From: Plantactinospora sp. KBS50
GTDB lineage: Bacteria > Actinomycetota > Actinomycetes > Mycobacteriales > Micromonosporaceae
DNA: 64,000 nucleotides
NCBI RefSeq assembly: GCF_002285795.1
Contig: NZ_CP022961.1
Coordinates: 1,426,001 to 1,490,000, forward strand
Direction of reading: 5' to 3'
A model generated the notes under the pieces. The model had not been told where the DNA came from. It made no database searches and was given only the letters and a program-made list of their open reading frames with translations. Shown piece by piece: positions 1-8,302 of this stretch. The translations under genes were made by a program, and so were the position numbers. Position 1 is the first letter of the stretch; every line of letters starts with the position of its first letter.

Positions 1-2
1 GG

Positions 3-146
3 GCGGGGCCGGGCGACCCGCACGGATCGGCCGCGGACGGGCCGGTGGACCGGGTCGCTGCGCACGGGCCGGCGGACGGCGTCGAGGCGGAGGGGGAGAC
101 GGAGCCGGCCGGCACCGGGTCGGTGACGCTGCCCAGCCAGCGCTGA
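3..146 (+). CDS. 3' end of an unidentified CDS (partial)
   Basis: An open frame enters from the left edge and ends with TGA at 144-146. The visible 47 residues are rich in Gly, Ala, Asp and Glu and end in LPSQR, which looks like a disordered C-terminal tail. No domain can be recognised. The strong hairpin at 186-220, just downstream, fits a transcript ending here. The product is unknown; the call rests only on frame openness and the terminator. Confidence 0.4.
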   Translation, partial: AGPGDPHGSAADGPVDRVAAHGPADGVEAEGETEPAGTGSVTLPSQR

Positions 147-185
147 CCAACACCGGCCGGGTGGCCCCCGCACCGGCCGGTGTCC

Positions 186-220
186 CGCGGACCGTGGACC
201 CGCCGGGTCCACGGTCCGCG
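186..220 (+). terminator. Hairpin terminator after the left-edge gene
   Basis: A perfect 16-bp stem (186-201 with 205-220) closes a 3-nt GCC loop. No U-tract follows, which is common for actinobacterial terminators. It lies 40 bp after the stop of the left-edge frame. Confidence 0.6.
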
Positions 221-525
221 TCCATCCCCAGGCCAGGTCGGGGCGTGCCGCGCCGAGCCCAGCCGGCGGCGGGCCGGCACGGCGGTACGGGACGGGTGGT
301 GCGCCCGGGGAGATCTGCGACACCGGCGGAGTGGCTCGCGCGGCGCACCGGTAACGCTACGTATCCGACGATGGCCTTTCAAGATGGCTCGCCCGAATTA
401 CCCCTTCGGGGATCGCCAGCAGGCCGTTTCCGGATGACCGGGGGACCGCCGTCGGGCCGGGTCCGGGACGGGCGCTACTGACGGTCAGCGAAGCGATTCG
501 CCGGGCGGCACGGGTCGCGGGGTGC
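221..525. other. Intergenic stretch without a recognisable gene
   Basis: Between the terminator at 220 and the end of the hexosaminidase gene at 526 there are short open frames of 85-106 codons, but their translations are Arg/Pro-rich, without hydrophobic cores, as expected of noise in high-G+C DNA. A small CCCC-TTCG-GGGG stem-loop lies at 401-411. I see no RNA gene. Confidence 0.5.
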
Positions 526-1977
526 TCAGCGGGCCAGTCCGAGCGTCTCGGCCGCGGCTCGTCCGTTGGCGTGGCTGGCGCCGTACGTGGTGATGAACGC
601 CCGGGCGCCGGCCGGCCGCCAGGTCGATGGCCAACCCATCTCCACCACCGTCACCGGATGCGTCGCGGCCAGGTCCTCCACCAGTTCGCGTGCCCCGGCC
701 AGCCGGTGCAGGTGCCGGCCGACCAGCACGATCGGCCGGTCGCCGGCGAGCGCCCGCAACGCGGCCGGATCCGCCTCGGAGACCGCCACCCGGTGCAGTT
801 CGGCGCCGTTCAGGTGCGGGCCGAGGCCCCACGGGACCCGTCCCTCGGCCACCGTCGAGCTGGAGCCGACCTGTACCACCAGCGGCTTGACCAGTCCGCT
901 GAGCACGCCCTCCACCCGCACGGCCCGGCGGGCGGTGGCATATCCGAGGCGGTCGTCGACCGGCTCGGCCGGGGTGCCCGGCTCGGTCCAGGTGGCCAGC
1001 GCCGCCGCCCGGCCGGCCGCCTCCTCCAGCCGGGCCACCGGCAGCCGCCCGTCGCCGAGCGCCGCGACGATCTCCGCGGCCACCCGCTCGACCAGGTCGG
1101 CATCGACCTCGGAGCCGATGCACAGCAGGTCGGCGCCGGCGGCCAGGGCGCGCACGGCCGCCGCAGCGGTGCCGCCGGCGGCCAGCGAGGCGCCCTTCAT
1201 CTCCAGCGCGTCGGTGATGATGGTGCCGGCGAAGCCGTACTCGATGCGCAGCAGGTCGTGCAGGACGGACCGGCTGAAGGTCGCCGGCAGCTCGCCGGTC
1301 AGCGCCGGGACGCGGATGTGCGCGGTCATCACGGCGCGGGCGCCCGCGCCGATCACGGCCGCGAACGGCGGCAGGTCGCGGCGGCGCAGCAGGTCCACCG
1401 GTACGTCCACGGTCGGCAACTCGTGGTGCGAGTCGGCGACCGTGGCGCCGTGCCCGGGGAAGTGCTTGGCGCACGCCACCACCCCGGTCGACTGCAGGCC
1501 GGTGACCGCGGCGGCGGCGTGCGCGGCGACCCGGGCGGGGTCCGCGCCGAACGACCGGGTGCCGATGATCGGGTTGTCGTCCGCGCTGTTCACGTCGACC
1601 GTCGGGGCGAAGTCGATGGTGACGCCGAGGGCGGCGAGTTCGAGGCCGATGGCCCGGTAGACCCGCTCGGTGGCGGTCACGTCGTCGACCGCGCCGAGCG
1701 CGGCGTTGCCCGGGTAGGGGCTGCCCACCGCGTGCGCGAGCCGGGTGACGTCGCCGCCCTCCTCGTCGATCGCGATGAGCACGTCGGGACGGGCCGAGCG
1801 CAGCGCCGCGGTGCACGCGGCGACCTGGCGGGGATCGGCGACGTTGCGGCCGAACAGGGTGAACCCGGCCAGCCCCTGCCCGGTCAGCTCCAGCGCCCAC
1901 GCCGGCGGCTCGGTGCCGGTGAAGGCCGCCAGCAGCGTCCGTAGCGCCAGCCGGCGCAGTCCGGGATCGATCCCCAC
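526..1977 (-). CDS. Glycoside hydrolase family 3 beta-N-acetylhexosaminidase (NagZ-like)
   Basis: The 483-residue protein is predicted to remove terminal N-acetylglucosamine from peptidoglycan fragments or chitin oligomers. Seen: DEEGG (71-75), the KHFPGHG motif (171-177) followed by DSHH (182-185), which in NagZ enzymes supplies the His-Asp acid/base pair, and ITDALEMKG around 254-262, whose Asp256 aligns with the GH3 nucleophile. The C-terminal 180 residues are a further domain beyond the NagZ barrel, of the kind seen in actinobacterial members. No signal peptide is visible, so a cytoplasmic recycling role is likely. It is divergent from the ROK regulator at 2151, with a ROK-type operator in the gap, and may be its target. 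Confidence 0.88.
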   Translation of the reverse strand: MGIDPGLRRLALRTLLAAFTGTEPPAWALELTGQGLAGFTLFGRNVADPRQVAACTAALRSARPDVLIAIDEEGGDVTRLAHAVGSPYPGNAALGAVDDVTATERVYRAIGLELAALGVTIDFAPTVDVNSADDNPIIGTRSFGADPARVAAHAAAAVTGLQSTGVVACAKHFPGHGATVADSHHELPTVDVPVDLLRRRDLPPFAAVIGAGARAVMTAHIRVPALTGELPATFSRSVLHDLLRIEYGFAGTIITDALEMKGASLAAGGTAAAAVRALAAGADLLCIGSEVDADLVERVAAEIVAALGDGRLPVARLEEAAGRAAALATWTEPGTPAEPVDDRLGYATARRAVRVEGVLSGLVKPLVVQVGSSSTVAEGRVPWGLGPHLNGAELHRVAVSEADPAALRALAGDRPIVLVGRHLHRLAGARELVEDLAATHPVTVVEMGWPSTWRPAGARAFITTYGASHANGRAAAETLGLAR

Positions 1978-2117
1978 GGTGTCTCCCCTCCGACACCTCT
2001 CCGGTCCGAGTGTCCCACCGGAAAGGCCCGTCTCTCCAGCTACCCGTGCCGGGTGGCCGAGCGCCGGGCCGAGGCCCGGCCATTACGCTACGGCTACCCG
2101 TACGGCCCGATTATGGG

Positions 2118-2134
2118 TTAGTAAAGTTTCCTGA
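2118..2134. promoter_or_regulatory. Probable ROK-family operator between the hexosaminidase and ROK genes
   Basis: TTAGTAAAGTTTCCTGA is an imperfect 17-bp inverted repeat (TTAGTAAA against TTTCCTGA). It resembles the TTAGGAAAG/CTTTCCTAA sites that ROK regulators bind near actinobacterial sugar genes. It sits in an A+T-rich patch 17 bp before the ROK start, so autoregulation is likely; control of the divergent hexosaminidase gene is possible. Confidence 0.55.
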
Positions 2135-2150
2135 CAATAGAGGACGTGGC

Positions 2151-3323
2151 ATGAGCGCCTCCCGACTCCCCGGCACTCCCCGTCTGCTGCGTGCCCTCAA
2201 CGACCGGGCCGCGTTGGAGCTGCTGCTCGCGCGCGGCCCGCTCACCCGGGCCCAGCTCGGCGAGCTGACCGGGTTGTCCAAGGTCACCGCCTCGCAGCTG
2301 GTGGAGCGGCTGGAGGAGCGGGGACTGGTGAGCCGGGTCGGCGAGCAGGCCGGCGGTCGCGGTCCCAACGCCCAGCTGTACGCCGTACGGGCCGGCAGCG
2401 CGCACGTGGTCGGCGTGGACGTGGGGCCGGACCGGGTGGTGGCGGTCTGCTCCGACATCACCGGTTCGGTGGTCGGCCGGGTGGAACAGTCCACCCGGGA
2501 CACCGACGACCCGGTCGGCGTGGTGCACAACGCCGTGGTCCAGGCGGCCGGCTCCGCCCAGGCCCAACTGGCCACCGTCCGCCGGGTGGTGCTCGGCACC
2601 CCGGGGCTGGTGGATCCGGCCACCGGCGACATCACCTTCGCGTTCAACCTGCCGCGCTGGCACCGGGGGCTGCTGGCCGCGCTGCGCGAGGACCTGAAGA
2701 CCCCGGTGGTGTTCGAGAACGACGTGAACCTGGCGGCGGTGGCCGAGGCGCAGGCCGGCGCGGCCCGGGGGGTCGAGGACTTCGTGCTGCTCTGGGCGGG
2801 CGGCGGCGTCGGCCTGGCGATCGTGCTGAACGGCCGGTTGCATCACGGCAGCACCGGCGCGGCCGGGGAGATCGGCTACCTGCCGGTGCCGGGTGTGCCG
2901 CTGCCCCGGGATCCGGCCCGGCGGAGCAAGCCGCCGTTCGGCCAGTTGGCCGGCGCGGAGGCGGTCCGCGCGGTGGCCCGGGAGCACGGCTTCCGGGGCA
3001 GCGCGGAGACCGCGGTCCGGGCCGCGGTGGCCGCCGGGACGACGGGCGGTCCGGTGCTGGACGAGGTGGCCCGCCGGCTCGCGCTCGGGGTCGCGGCGAC
3101 CTGCGTGGTGCTGGACCCGCCGCTCGTGGTGCTGGCCGGCGAGGTGGGCCGGGCCGGTGGCTCGGCGCTGGCCGAGCGGATCCAGCACGAGGTGGCGGCG
3201 ATCACCCCGGTCTCCCCGCGGGTGGTGGTGACGGAGCTGACCGACGAGCCGGTGCTGCGCGGCGCGCTCGCCACCGCGCTGGCCGCGGTCCGGGACGAGA
3301 TCTTCGGGTCGACGCTGGGCTGA
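2151..3323 (+). CDS. ROK family transcriptional regulator
   Basis: The 390-residue protein has an N-terminal winged-helix DNA-binding region (about 20-80, with the recognition segment around LTGLSKVTASQLVERLEERG) and a C-terminal sugar-kinase-like ROK domain. The ROK signature is visible (GGGVGLAIVLNGRLHHG, then AGEIGY, about 215-245). The Cys-rich zinc motif that normally follows (CxCGxxGC) is absent; the stretch reads PVPGVPLPRDPARRSK instead. The ATG at 2151 is preferred over an upstream start at 2010, because the extension would run through the probable operator and promoter. Family members sense sugars or amino sugars; the neighbouring hexosaminidase suggests an amino-sugar ligand. Confidence 0.85.
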   Translation: MSASRLPGTPRLLRALNDRAALELLLARGPLTRAQLGELTGLSKVTASQLVERLEERGLVSRVGEQAGGRGPNAQLYAVRAGSAHVVGVDVGPDRVVAVCSDITGSVVGRVEQSTRDTDDPVGVVHNAVVQAAGSAQAQLATVRRVVLGTPGLVDPATGDITFAFNLPRWHRGLLAALREDLKTPVVFENDVNLAAVAEAQAGAARGVEDFVLLWAGGGVGLAIVLNGRLHHGSTGAAGEIGYLPVPGVPLPRDPARRSKPPFGQLAGAEAVRAVAREHGFRGSAETAVRAAVAAGTTGGPVLDEVARRLALGVAATCVVLDPPLVVLAGEVGRAGGSALAERIQHEVAAITPVSPRVVVTELTDEPVLRGALATALAAVRDEIFGSTLG

Positions 3324-3564
3324 CCCGGGCGGTACGGTCACGAAGAAATCCTTCATGATGCGCTGTCTTTTTGCAAACCATCGCCACGCCCGTTCCGGCC
3401 GCCCGTTCCGGCCGCTTGCTCCGGCCGCCCGCCGGGGCCGTCGACGGCGGGCCCGACGGCGGGCTCAGCGGCGGGCTCAGCGGTGAGCAAGGACACGGAC
3501 AGCACACGGTAAGGCCCGGCCGCCGCCGGTGGGGCGCCAGGCGCGCCCGTGGTTGGATGGGCGG

Positions 3565-4401
3565 GTGCCTAGTGACCTGCTCGCCGGTGCCGCCGCGGCA
3601 CCGCCCCCGCCCGCCACCGACGACCTCGTGATCGATCTCGACGGCGTCGGCGTGGTCAGGTCCGGCAACCACCTGCTGCGGGACGTCACCTGGCGGGTGG
3701 AGTTGGACGAGCGGTGGGTGGTGCTCGGTCCGAACGGAGCCGGCAAGACCACGCTGCTCAGCCTGGCCGCCGGGCGGCTGCACCCGACCAGCGGCACCGT
3801 GCACATCCTCGGTGAGCGGCTGGGCCGCACCGACGTGTCGGAACTGCGTACCCGGATCGGCCTGTCCACGGCGGCGCTGGCCGACCGGATCCCCGGCCAG
3901 GAACGGGTCCGCGACGTGGTGGTGACCGCCGCCTGGTCGGTGGTGGGCCGGTGGCGGGAGAGCTATCACCCGATGGACGAGGCGCGGGCCGAGGCCCTGC
4001 TCGACCAGATCGGCGTCGGATCGCTTGCCGACCGCTCGTACGGGACCCTGTCGGAGGGGGAACGCAAGCGGGTGCAGATCGCCCGGGCCCTGATGACCGA
4101 CCCCGAACTGCTGCTGCTCGACGAGCCGGCCGCCGGGCTGGACCTGGGCGGCCGGGAGGACCTGGTGGCCCGGCTGGCCAAGCTGGCCGCCGACCCGGAC
4201 GCCCCGGCGATGGTGCTGGTCACCCACCACGTCGAGGAGATCCCGCCGGCGTTCAGCCACGCCCTGCTGCTGCGGGACGGCCGGATCGTCGCGCAGGGAC
4301 TGTTGGGCGACACCCTGACCAGCGAGAACCTCTCCACCACCTTCGGCGTGCCGCTCGTGGTGCAGCGCTCCGGCGACCGGTTCACCGCCCGCGCCCGCTG
4401 A
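3565..4401 (+). CDS. ABC transporter ATP-binding protein
   Basis: The ATPase has about 278 residues. Seen in order: Walker A GPNGAGKTT (about 56-64), signature LSEGERKRVQ, Walker B LLLLDEP followed by the D-loop, and the H-loop VTHHVEEIP. It is a stand-alone nucleotide-binding subunit: no permease gene lies next to it. It resembles the single ABC ATPases of the ModF/YlmA type found in actinobacteria, whose substrate is unknown. The GTG start at 3565 is chosen because the frame further upstream (to 3529) reads like non-coding sequence, but no strong ribosome-binding site supports either start. Ribokinase follows 49 bp downstream. Confidence 0.8.
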   Translation: MPSDLLAGAAAAPPPPATDDLVIDLDGVGVVRSGNHLLRDVTWRVELDERWVVLGPNGAGKTTLLSLAAGRLHPTSGTVHILGERLGRTDVSELRTRIGLSTAALADRIPGQERVRDVVVTAAWSVVGRWRESYHPMDEARAEALLDQIGVGSLADRSYGTLSEGERKRVQIARALMTDPELLLLDEPAAGLDLGGREDLVARLAKLAADPDAPAMVLVTHHVEEIPPAFSHALLLRDGRIVAQGLLGDTLTSENLSTTFGVPLVVQRSGDRFTARAR

Positions 4402-4412
4402 GCGACGGCCCC

Positions 4413-4418
4413 GTACAC
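4413..4418 (+). promoter_or_regulatory. Possible -10 box for ribokinase
   Basis: TACACT lies 33 bp before the ribokinase ATG, inside the short gap after the ABC gene. It fits the TANNNT consensus of the main actinobacterial sigma factor. No clear -35 box accompanies it. Confidence 0.3.
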
Positions 4419-4450
4419 TGCCGGGGATCCGCTGGCGGTCGGGAGGGGTC

Positions 4451-5353
4451 ATGCGGCAACCGCGTGTCGTGGTGCTCGGCAGCGCCAACATGGACCTCGT
4501 GGCCACCGCGCCGGTCCTGCCGCTGCCCGGCGAGACCGTGCTGGGCAGCGACTTCGTGATGCTGCCCGGCGGCAAGGGGGCGAACCAGGCGATCGCCGCG
4601 GCCCGCGCCGGAGGCGCGGCCGTGCTGCTCGGCGCCGTCGGCTCGGACTCGTTCGGCGTCACGCTCACCGCCCGGCTCGCCGCGTCCGGAGTGGACACCT
4701 CCCGACTGCGGGTGGTGTACGGCTCGTCCGGTGTGGCCCTGGTGAGCGTGAACGCGGCCGGGGAGAACACCATCGTGGTGGTCCCCGGGGCGAACGCCGC
4801 GTTCACCGGGTTGAGCCCCGAGGAGATCGCCGTGGTCTGCGCGGCGGACGTGCTGGTGGCGCAGCTGGAGATCCCGCTGGACACCGTGCTGGCGGCGGCC
4901 GGGGCGGCCCGGCGGGCCGGGGTGCCGGTGGTGCTCAACGCGGCGCCCGCCATGCGACTGCCGGCCGAGCTGACCGAACTGGTGGACCTGCTGGTGGTCA
5001 ACGAGCGGGAGGCCGCGGCGATCTGCGGGCACGGCCGGGAGGACCCCGGCGCGCTGCTGGCGACCGTACCCCGGGCGCTGCTGACCGCCGGCCCGGCCGG
5101 CGCCTGGTACGCCGCCCGCGGCGAGCCGGTCCGGCACATCCCACCGGTACCGGTCGAGTCGGTCGACACCACGGGGGCGGGAGACGCCTTCACCGGCGCG
5201 CTCGCGGTCGCCTGGGCGCAGGGGCGGGACCTGGTCGACGCCGCGCACTGGGCCGCCGCCGCCGGCGCCGCCAGCGCCCGCCGGCTCGGCGCCTCGGTCG
5301 CCATGCCCGATCGGGCCGAGATCGACGCCCTGTACCGGCCGCCGGTCGGCTGA
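4451..5353 (+). CDS. rbsK: Ribokinase (PfkB family)
   Basis: This is predicted to phosphorylate D-ribose at O5 with ATP, feeding ribose into the pentose phosphate pool. The 300-residue length is normal for ribokinase. Seen: the N-terminal substrate motif around GSANMDLV, GGKGANQA near 39-46 (PfkB signature 1 region), and DTTGAGDAFTG near 238-248, whose GAGD holds the catalytic Asp and anion hole. The ATG at 4451 follows GGGAGG. No ribose transporter is adjacent, so a role in nucleoside salvage is also possible; other pentose or nucleoside substrates of PfkB kinases cannot be excluded. Confidence 0.85.
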   Translation: MRQPRVVVLGSANMDLVATAPVLPLPGETVLGSDFVMLPGGKGANQAIAAARAGGAAVLLGAVGSDSFGVTLTARLAASGVDTSRLRVVYGSSGVALVSVNAAGENTIVVVPGANAAFTGLSPEEIAVVCAADVLVAQLEIPLDTVLAAAGAARRAGVPVVLNAAPAMRLPAELTELVDLLVVNEREAAAICGHGREDPGALLATVPRALLTAGPAGAWYAARGEPVRHIPPVPVESVDTTGAGDAFTGALAVAWAQGRDLVDAAHWAAAAGAASARRLGASVAMPDRAEIDALYRPPVG

Positions 5354-5471
5354 CCGGAAAAGGGGCATCCGGCCGCATCCCGCCGCAACCCACCCAGCGT
5401 GCCCGGCGCGGCGTCGGGGGACGCGGCGAACCGCCTCCACCGCCGACGGGCACGGCGGATGCTGGGAGGCG

Positions 5472-6644
5472 ATGACCAGGTCACCGGAGGCGGACGACGG
5501 CGGCGACGGCGGGCGGGATCGGTCCGCGGCGGCCGGCCCCGACCCGTCCCCGCTGGCCGGTGCCGAGGGCGAGGCGGCCCGGACCAGCACCGACCAGGCG
5601 CCGCTGGGCCGCCCCGGCCGGCCGCTGGACCGGCGGTCGCCGTACCTCATCGGGCTGCTCGGCGCGGCGGGCGTGGCGACGACGTACGGCGGGATCGAAC
5701 TGCTCTCGGCGGGCCGCGAGGTACTGGTGCTGATCGGGCTGGCGCTGTTCCTGGCGATCGGCCTGGACCCGCCGGTCCGGCTGCTGACCCGGCGGATGCC
5801 GCGCGGGCTGGCCATCGGGGTGGTCACGGCCGGGATGCTGGCCGTGGCCGCCGGGTTTCTGACCGCCGCGATCCCGCCGCTGGTGGGGCAGACCGAGCAG
5901 TTCGTCCGGGAGGCACCCGGCTACCTGCACGCGGCGCGGGACCAGCACTCCGCGATCGGGCGGCTCAACTCCCGGTTTCACCTCCTGGAGCAGGCCGAGC
6001 GACTGGTCGCCGGCGGCGGCGGTGACGTCGCCACCCGGCTGCTGGGCGCCGGCCGGATGGTGCTGGGCGCCACCGCCGCCGCCCTCACGGTGCTGGTTCT
6101 GACCGTCTACTTCCTGATCGACCTGCCCCGGATCCGGCGGCTGATCTACCGGTTCTTCCCGCACAGCCGGCGCCCCCGGGCCATCCTCATCGGCGACGAG
6201 GTGTTCACCCGGGTCGGCGGGTTCGTGCTGGGCAACCTGATCACGTCGGTGATCGCCGGCGTCGGGACCTTCGCCTGGCTGCTCGCGTTCGGCGTGCCGT
6301 ACCCGCTGCTGCTGGCGCTGACCGTGGCGCTGCTCGACCTGATCCCGGTGGTCGGCTCCACGGTCGGCGGGATCATCGTCTCGCTGGTCGCGCTGACCGT
6401 CTCGTTCCCGGTGGCGCTGGCCACCGGCGCCTTCTACGCGGGATTCCGGCTGGCCGAGGACTACCTGATCGTGCCGAAGATCGTCGGCCGGGTGGTGGCG
6501 GTGCCGGCCACCGTGACCCTGGTCGCCGTGCTGCTCGGCGCCGCCGTGCTCGGCGTCGTCGGCGCGCTGGTGGCCATCCCGATCGCCGCGTCGATCCGGA
6601 TCGTGCTCCAGGAGACCGTCTTCCCGCGGCTGGACCGGTCCTGA
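5472..6644 (+). CDS. AI-2E family transporter (PerM/DUF20 family membrane protein)
   Basis: The 390-residue polytopic membrane protein starts at an ATG preceded by GGGAGG. The first 55 residues are hydrophilic. Then come paired membrane helices (about 55-100), a soluble loop (about 125-180) and a C-terminal block of helices that includes LLDLIPVVGSTVGG, the most conserved segment of the AI-2E/PerM family. Named members export autoinducer-2 or exchange Na+/H+, but most are uncharacterised and actinobacterial substrates are unknown. It converges with the DUF6232-like gene, whose stop lies 16 bp beyond its own. Confidence 0.82.
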   Translation: MTRSPEADDGGDGGRDRSAAAGPDPSPLAGAEGEAARTSTDQAPLGRPGRPLDRRSPYLIGLLGAAGVATTYGGIELLSAGREVLVLIGLALFLAIGLDPPVRLLTRRMPRGLAIGVVTAGMLAVAAGFLTAAIPPLVGQTEQFVREAPGYLHAARDQHSAIGRLNSRFHLLEQAERLVAGGGGDVATRLLGAGRMVLGATAAALTVLVLTVYFLIDLPRIRRLIYRFFPHSRRPRAILIGDEVFTRVGGFVLGNLITSVIAGVGTFAWLLAFGVPYPLLLALTVALLDLIPVVGSTVGGIIVSLVALTVSFPVALATGAFYAGFRLAEDYLIVPKIVGRVVAVPATVTLVAVLLGAAVLGVVGALVAIPIAASIRIVLQETVFPRLDRS

Positions 6645-6660
6645 CGGTTGCCCGTTCCCG

Positions 6661-7143
6661 TCACCGCGGGTCGGTCCGGTGCTCGACCACCCGCTGCACC
6701 GCCCGGTAGACCTGGCCGAACCGCTGCGCGTCGCTGGTGCGCAACAGCAGGATCTCGGTGCCCCGGGTCTGTATCCACAGCTCCTGCACCCCGCCGCCGC
6801 GACTGTAGGAACGGTCCAGCCAGCCCAGCGGGAACTCCAGGAACGGGATCATCGCCAGGCTGGCCGCGGCGCCGATGGCCAGGATCGCGATGACCAGCCC
6901 CCAGCGGTGCCGGTCCTGCGCCGCGTACAGCAGCGAGACCACGCAGACCAGCGCCACCAGCGGCGGGACGGACAGCAGGAAGACCACGCCGCCGCGGACG
7001 AGCAGCCGGGACCGCACCCGGGCGGAGGAGCGCCCGCGGGCATGCCAGACGTACGTCACGTCGGCGACCCGTACGGTCGTGCCGTTGCTCCAGATCATCT
7101 CGGAGGTGACCTGTACCGAGTCGTCCCGGTAGTAGAGCGTCAC
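6661..7143 (-). CDS. Small membrane protein resembling DUF6232
   Basis: The 160-residue protein starts with TLYYRDDSVQVTSEMIW, followed by an YVWHARGRSS segment. This beginning is typical of actinobacterial DUF6232-like proteins. Two hydrophobic helices follow (about 58-78 and 83-103), then a C-terminal part with alternating strands (ELWIQTRGTEILLLRTSD). The layout, a soluble N-terminal sheet, two helices and a cytosolic PH-like tail, suggests a membrane-anchored binding domain. Function is unknown. The GTG at 7143 sits directly on a GGAGGGG sequence, so the ribosome-binding site is unusually close and the start is uncertain. Confidence 0.65.
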   Translation of the reverse strand: MTLYYRDDSVQVTSEMIWSNGTTVRVADVTYVWHARGRSSARVRSRLLVRGGVVFLLSVPPLVALVCVVSLLYAAQDRHRWGLVIAILAIGAAASLAMIPFLEFPLGWLDRSYSRGGGVQELWIQTRGTEILLLRTSDAQRFGQVYRAVQRVVEHRTDPR

Positions 7144-7202
7144 CCCTCCAGCAAAGCGCTCCGTGTCAACGCCGTCCACCCTGCGCGAGCGCGGATCCGC
7201 CG

Positions 7203-7305
7203 CCGGTGCGCCGCCGCCGCCGCAGCCGCCGCAGCCGCCGCAGCCGCCGCCGTCCCGGCCGGGGTGGCGGCGTACCGGCCGGGGTGGCGGCGTACCGGCC
7301 GGGCC
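7203..7305. repeat. GC-rich tandem repeats upstream of the enoyl-CoA hydratase
   Basis: Two short arrays abut here. A GCAGCCGCC unit repeats about three times near 7222-7248, and a 20-bp unit beginning CCGGCCGGGG repeats exactly at 7255-7274 and 7275-7294 with a partial third copy to 7305. They fill the gap between divergent genes and may vary in copy number. Confidence 0.7.
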
Positions 7306-7375
7306 GTAATGTGGGCTCGCGGTACCGGAGCGGCCACGGTGGCCGGCCCGCGGCACGGAAGAAGGTGGGGTCAGC

Positions 7376-8149
7376 GTGGACGACTTCGTCCGGGTGGAGA
7401 TCAGGGACGGCATCGGCACGATCCGGCTGGAGCGCCCGCCGATGAACGCCCTGAACACCCAGGTGCAGGAGGAACTGCGGGCCGCGGCCGTCGCGGTCAC
7501 CGCCGACTCCGGCGTCCGCGCGGTCATCGTGTACGGCGGGGAGAAGGTGTTCGCGGCGGGGGCCGACATCAAGGAGATGGCGGCGATGTCGTACGCCGAC
7601 ATGGCGGAGCGGGCGCCGGCGCTCTCCGGCGCCTTCGACGCGATCGCCCGCATTCCCAAGCCGGTGGTCGCGGCCATCACCGGGTACGCCCTCGGCGGCG
7701 GCTGCGAGCTGGCGCTTGCCTGCGACTGGCGGGTGGTGGCGCAGGACGCGAAGCTGGGCCAGCCGGAGATCAAGCTCGGCGTGATCCCCGGCGCCGGCGG
7801 CACCCAGCGACTGGCCCGGCTGGTCGGTCCGGCCCGGGCCAAGGAGCTGATCATGACGGGTCGGATGGTGGACGCCGCGGAGGCGCTGCGGATCGGCCTC
7901 GCCGACCGGGTGGTGCCGGCCGAGCAGGTGTACGACGCCGCCGTGGAACTGGTGGGGTCGTTCCGCACCGGAGCGGCGCACGCGCTGCGGGCCGCCAAGC
8001 AGGCCATCGACGGCGGCCTGGAGATGGATCTCGCCTCCGGTCTGGCCTGGGAGAGCCAACTGTTCGCCGGGCTGTTCGCCACCGACGACCGCCGCGAGGG
8101 CATGGCCGCCTTCGTCGAGAAGCGCAAGCCCGACTTCACCGGCCGCTGA
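7376..8149 (+). CDS. Enoyl-CoA hydratase/isomerase family protein
   Basis: The 257-residue crotonase-fold protein is predicted to hydrate 2-trans-enoyl-CoA in fatty acid beta-oxidation. Seen: VFAAGADIKEM (about 58-68), first oxyanion-hole segment, and GYALGGGCELALACDWRV (about 102-119), second one. Glu residues expected for hydratase catalysis appear in the KLGQPEIKLGVIPGAGG region (about 128-144), consistent with true hydratase activity. The GTG start at 7376 has only a weak GGGGTCAG upstream. TAATGT at about 7306 could be a -10 box. It stands alone, not in a fad operon. Confidence 0.85.
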   Translation: MDDFVRVEIRDGIGTIRLERPPMNALNTQVQEELRAAAVAVTADSGVRAVIVYGGEKVFAAGADIKEMAAMSYADMAERAPALSGAFDAIARIPKPVVAAITGYALGGGCELALACDWRVVAQDAKLGQPEIKLGVIPGAGGTQRLARLVGPARAKELIMTGRMVDAAEALRIGLADRVVPAEQVYDAAVELVGSFRTGAAHALRAAKQAIDGGLEMDLASGLAWESQLFAGLFATDDRREGMAAFVEKRKPDFTGR

Positions 8150-8302
8150 CACCGCCGCGGGCCGCCCACTCCGCCCCCGCCCACTCATCCCCCCCGGGCG
8201 ATCATCCCGTTGCCGGGGCGCCGACTCCGTTGCCGGGCGTTGCCGGCGGCAGGCGACTGGCCGGTAACCTGCAACCGAGCGATCCGACGAATGGGAGCGG
8301 GA

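Noticed and set aside
161-481. Open frames of 85-106 codons between the left-edge gene and the hexosaminidase
   Set aside because: Arg/Pro-rich translation, no ribosome-binding site, and overlap with the terminator hairpin at 186-220.
7203-7305. Repeats considered as a CRISPR-like array
   Set aside because: Units are 9 and 20 bp, directly adjacent and without spacers; they are plain tandem repeats.
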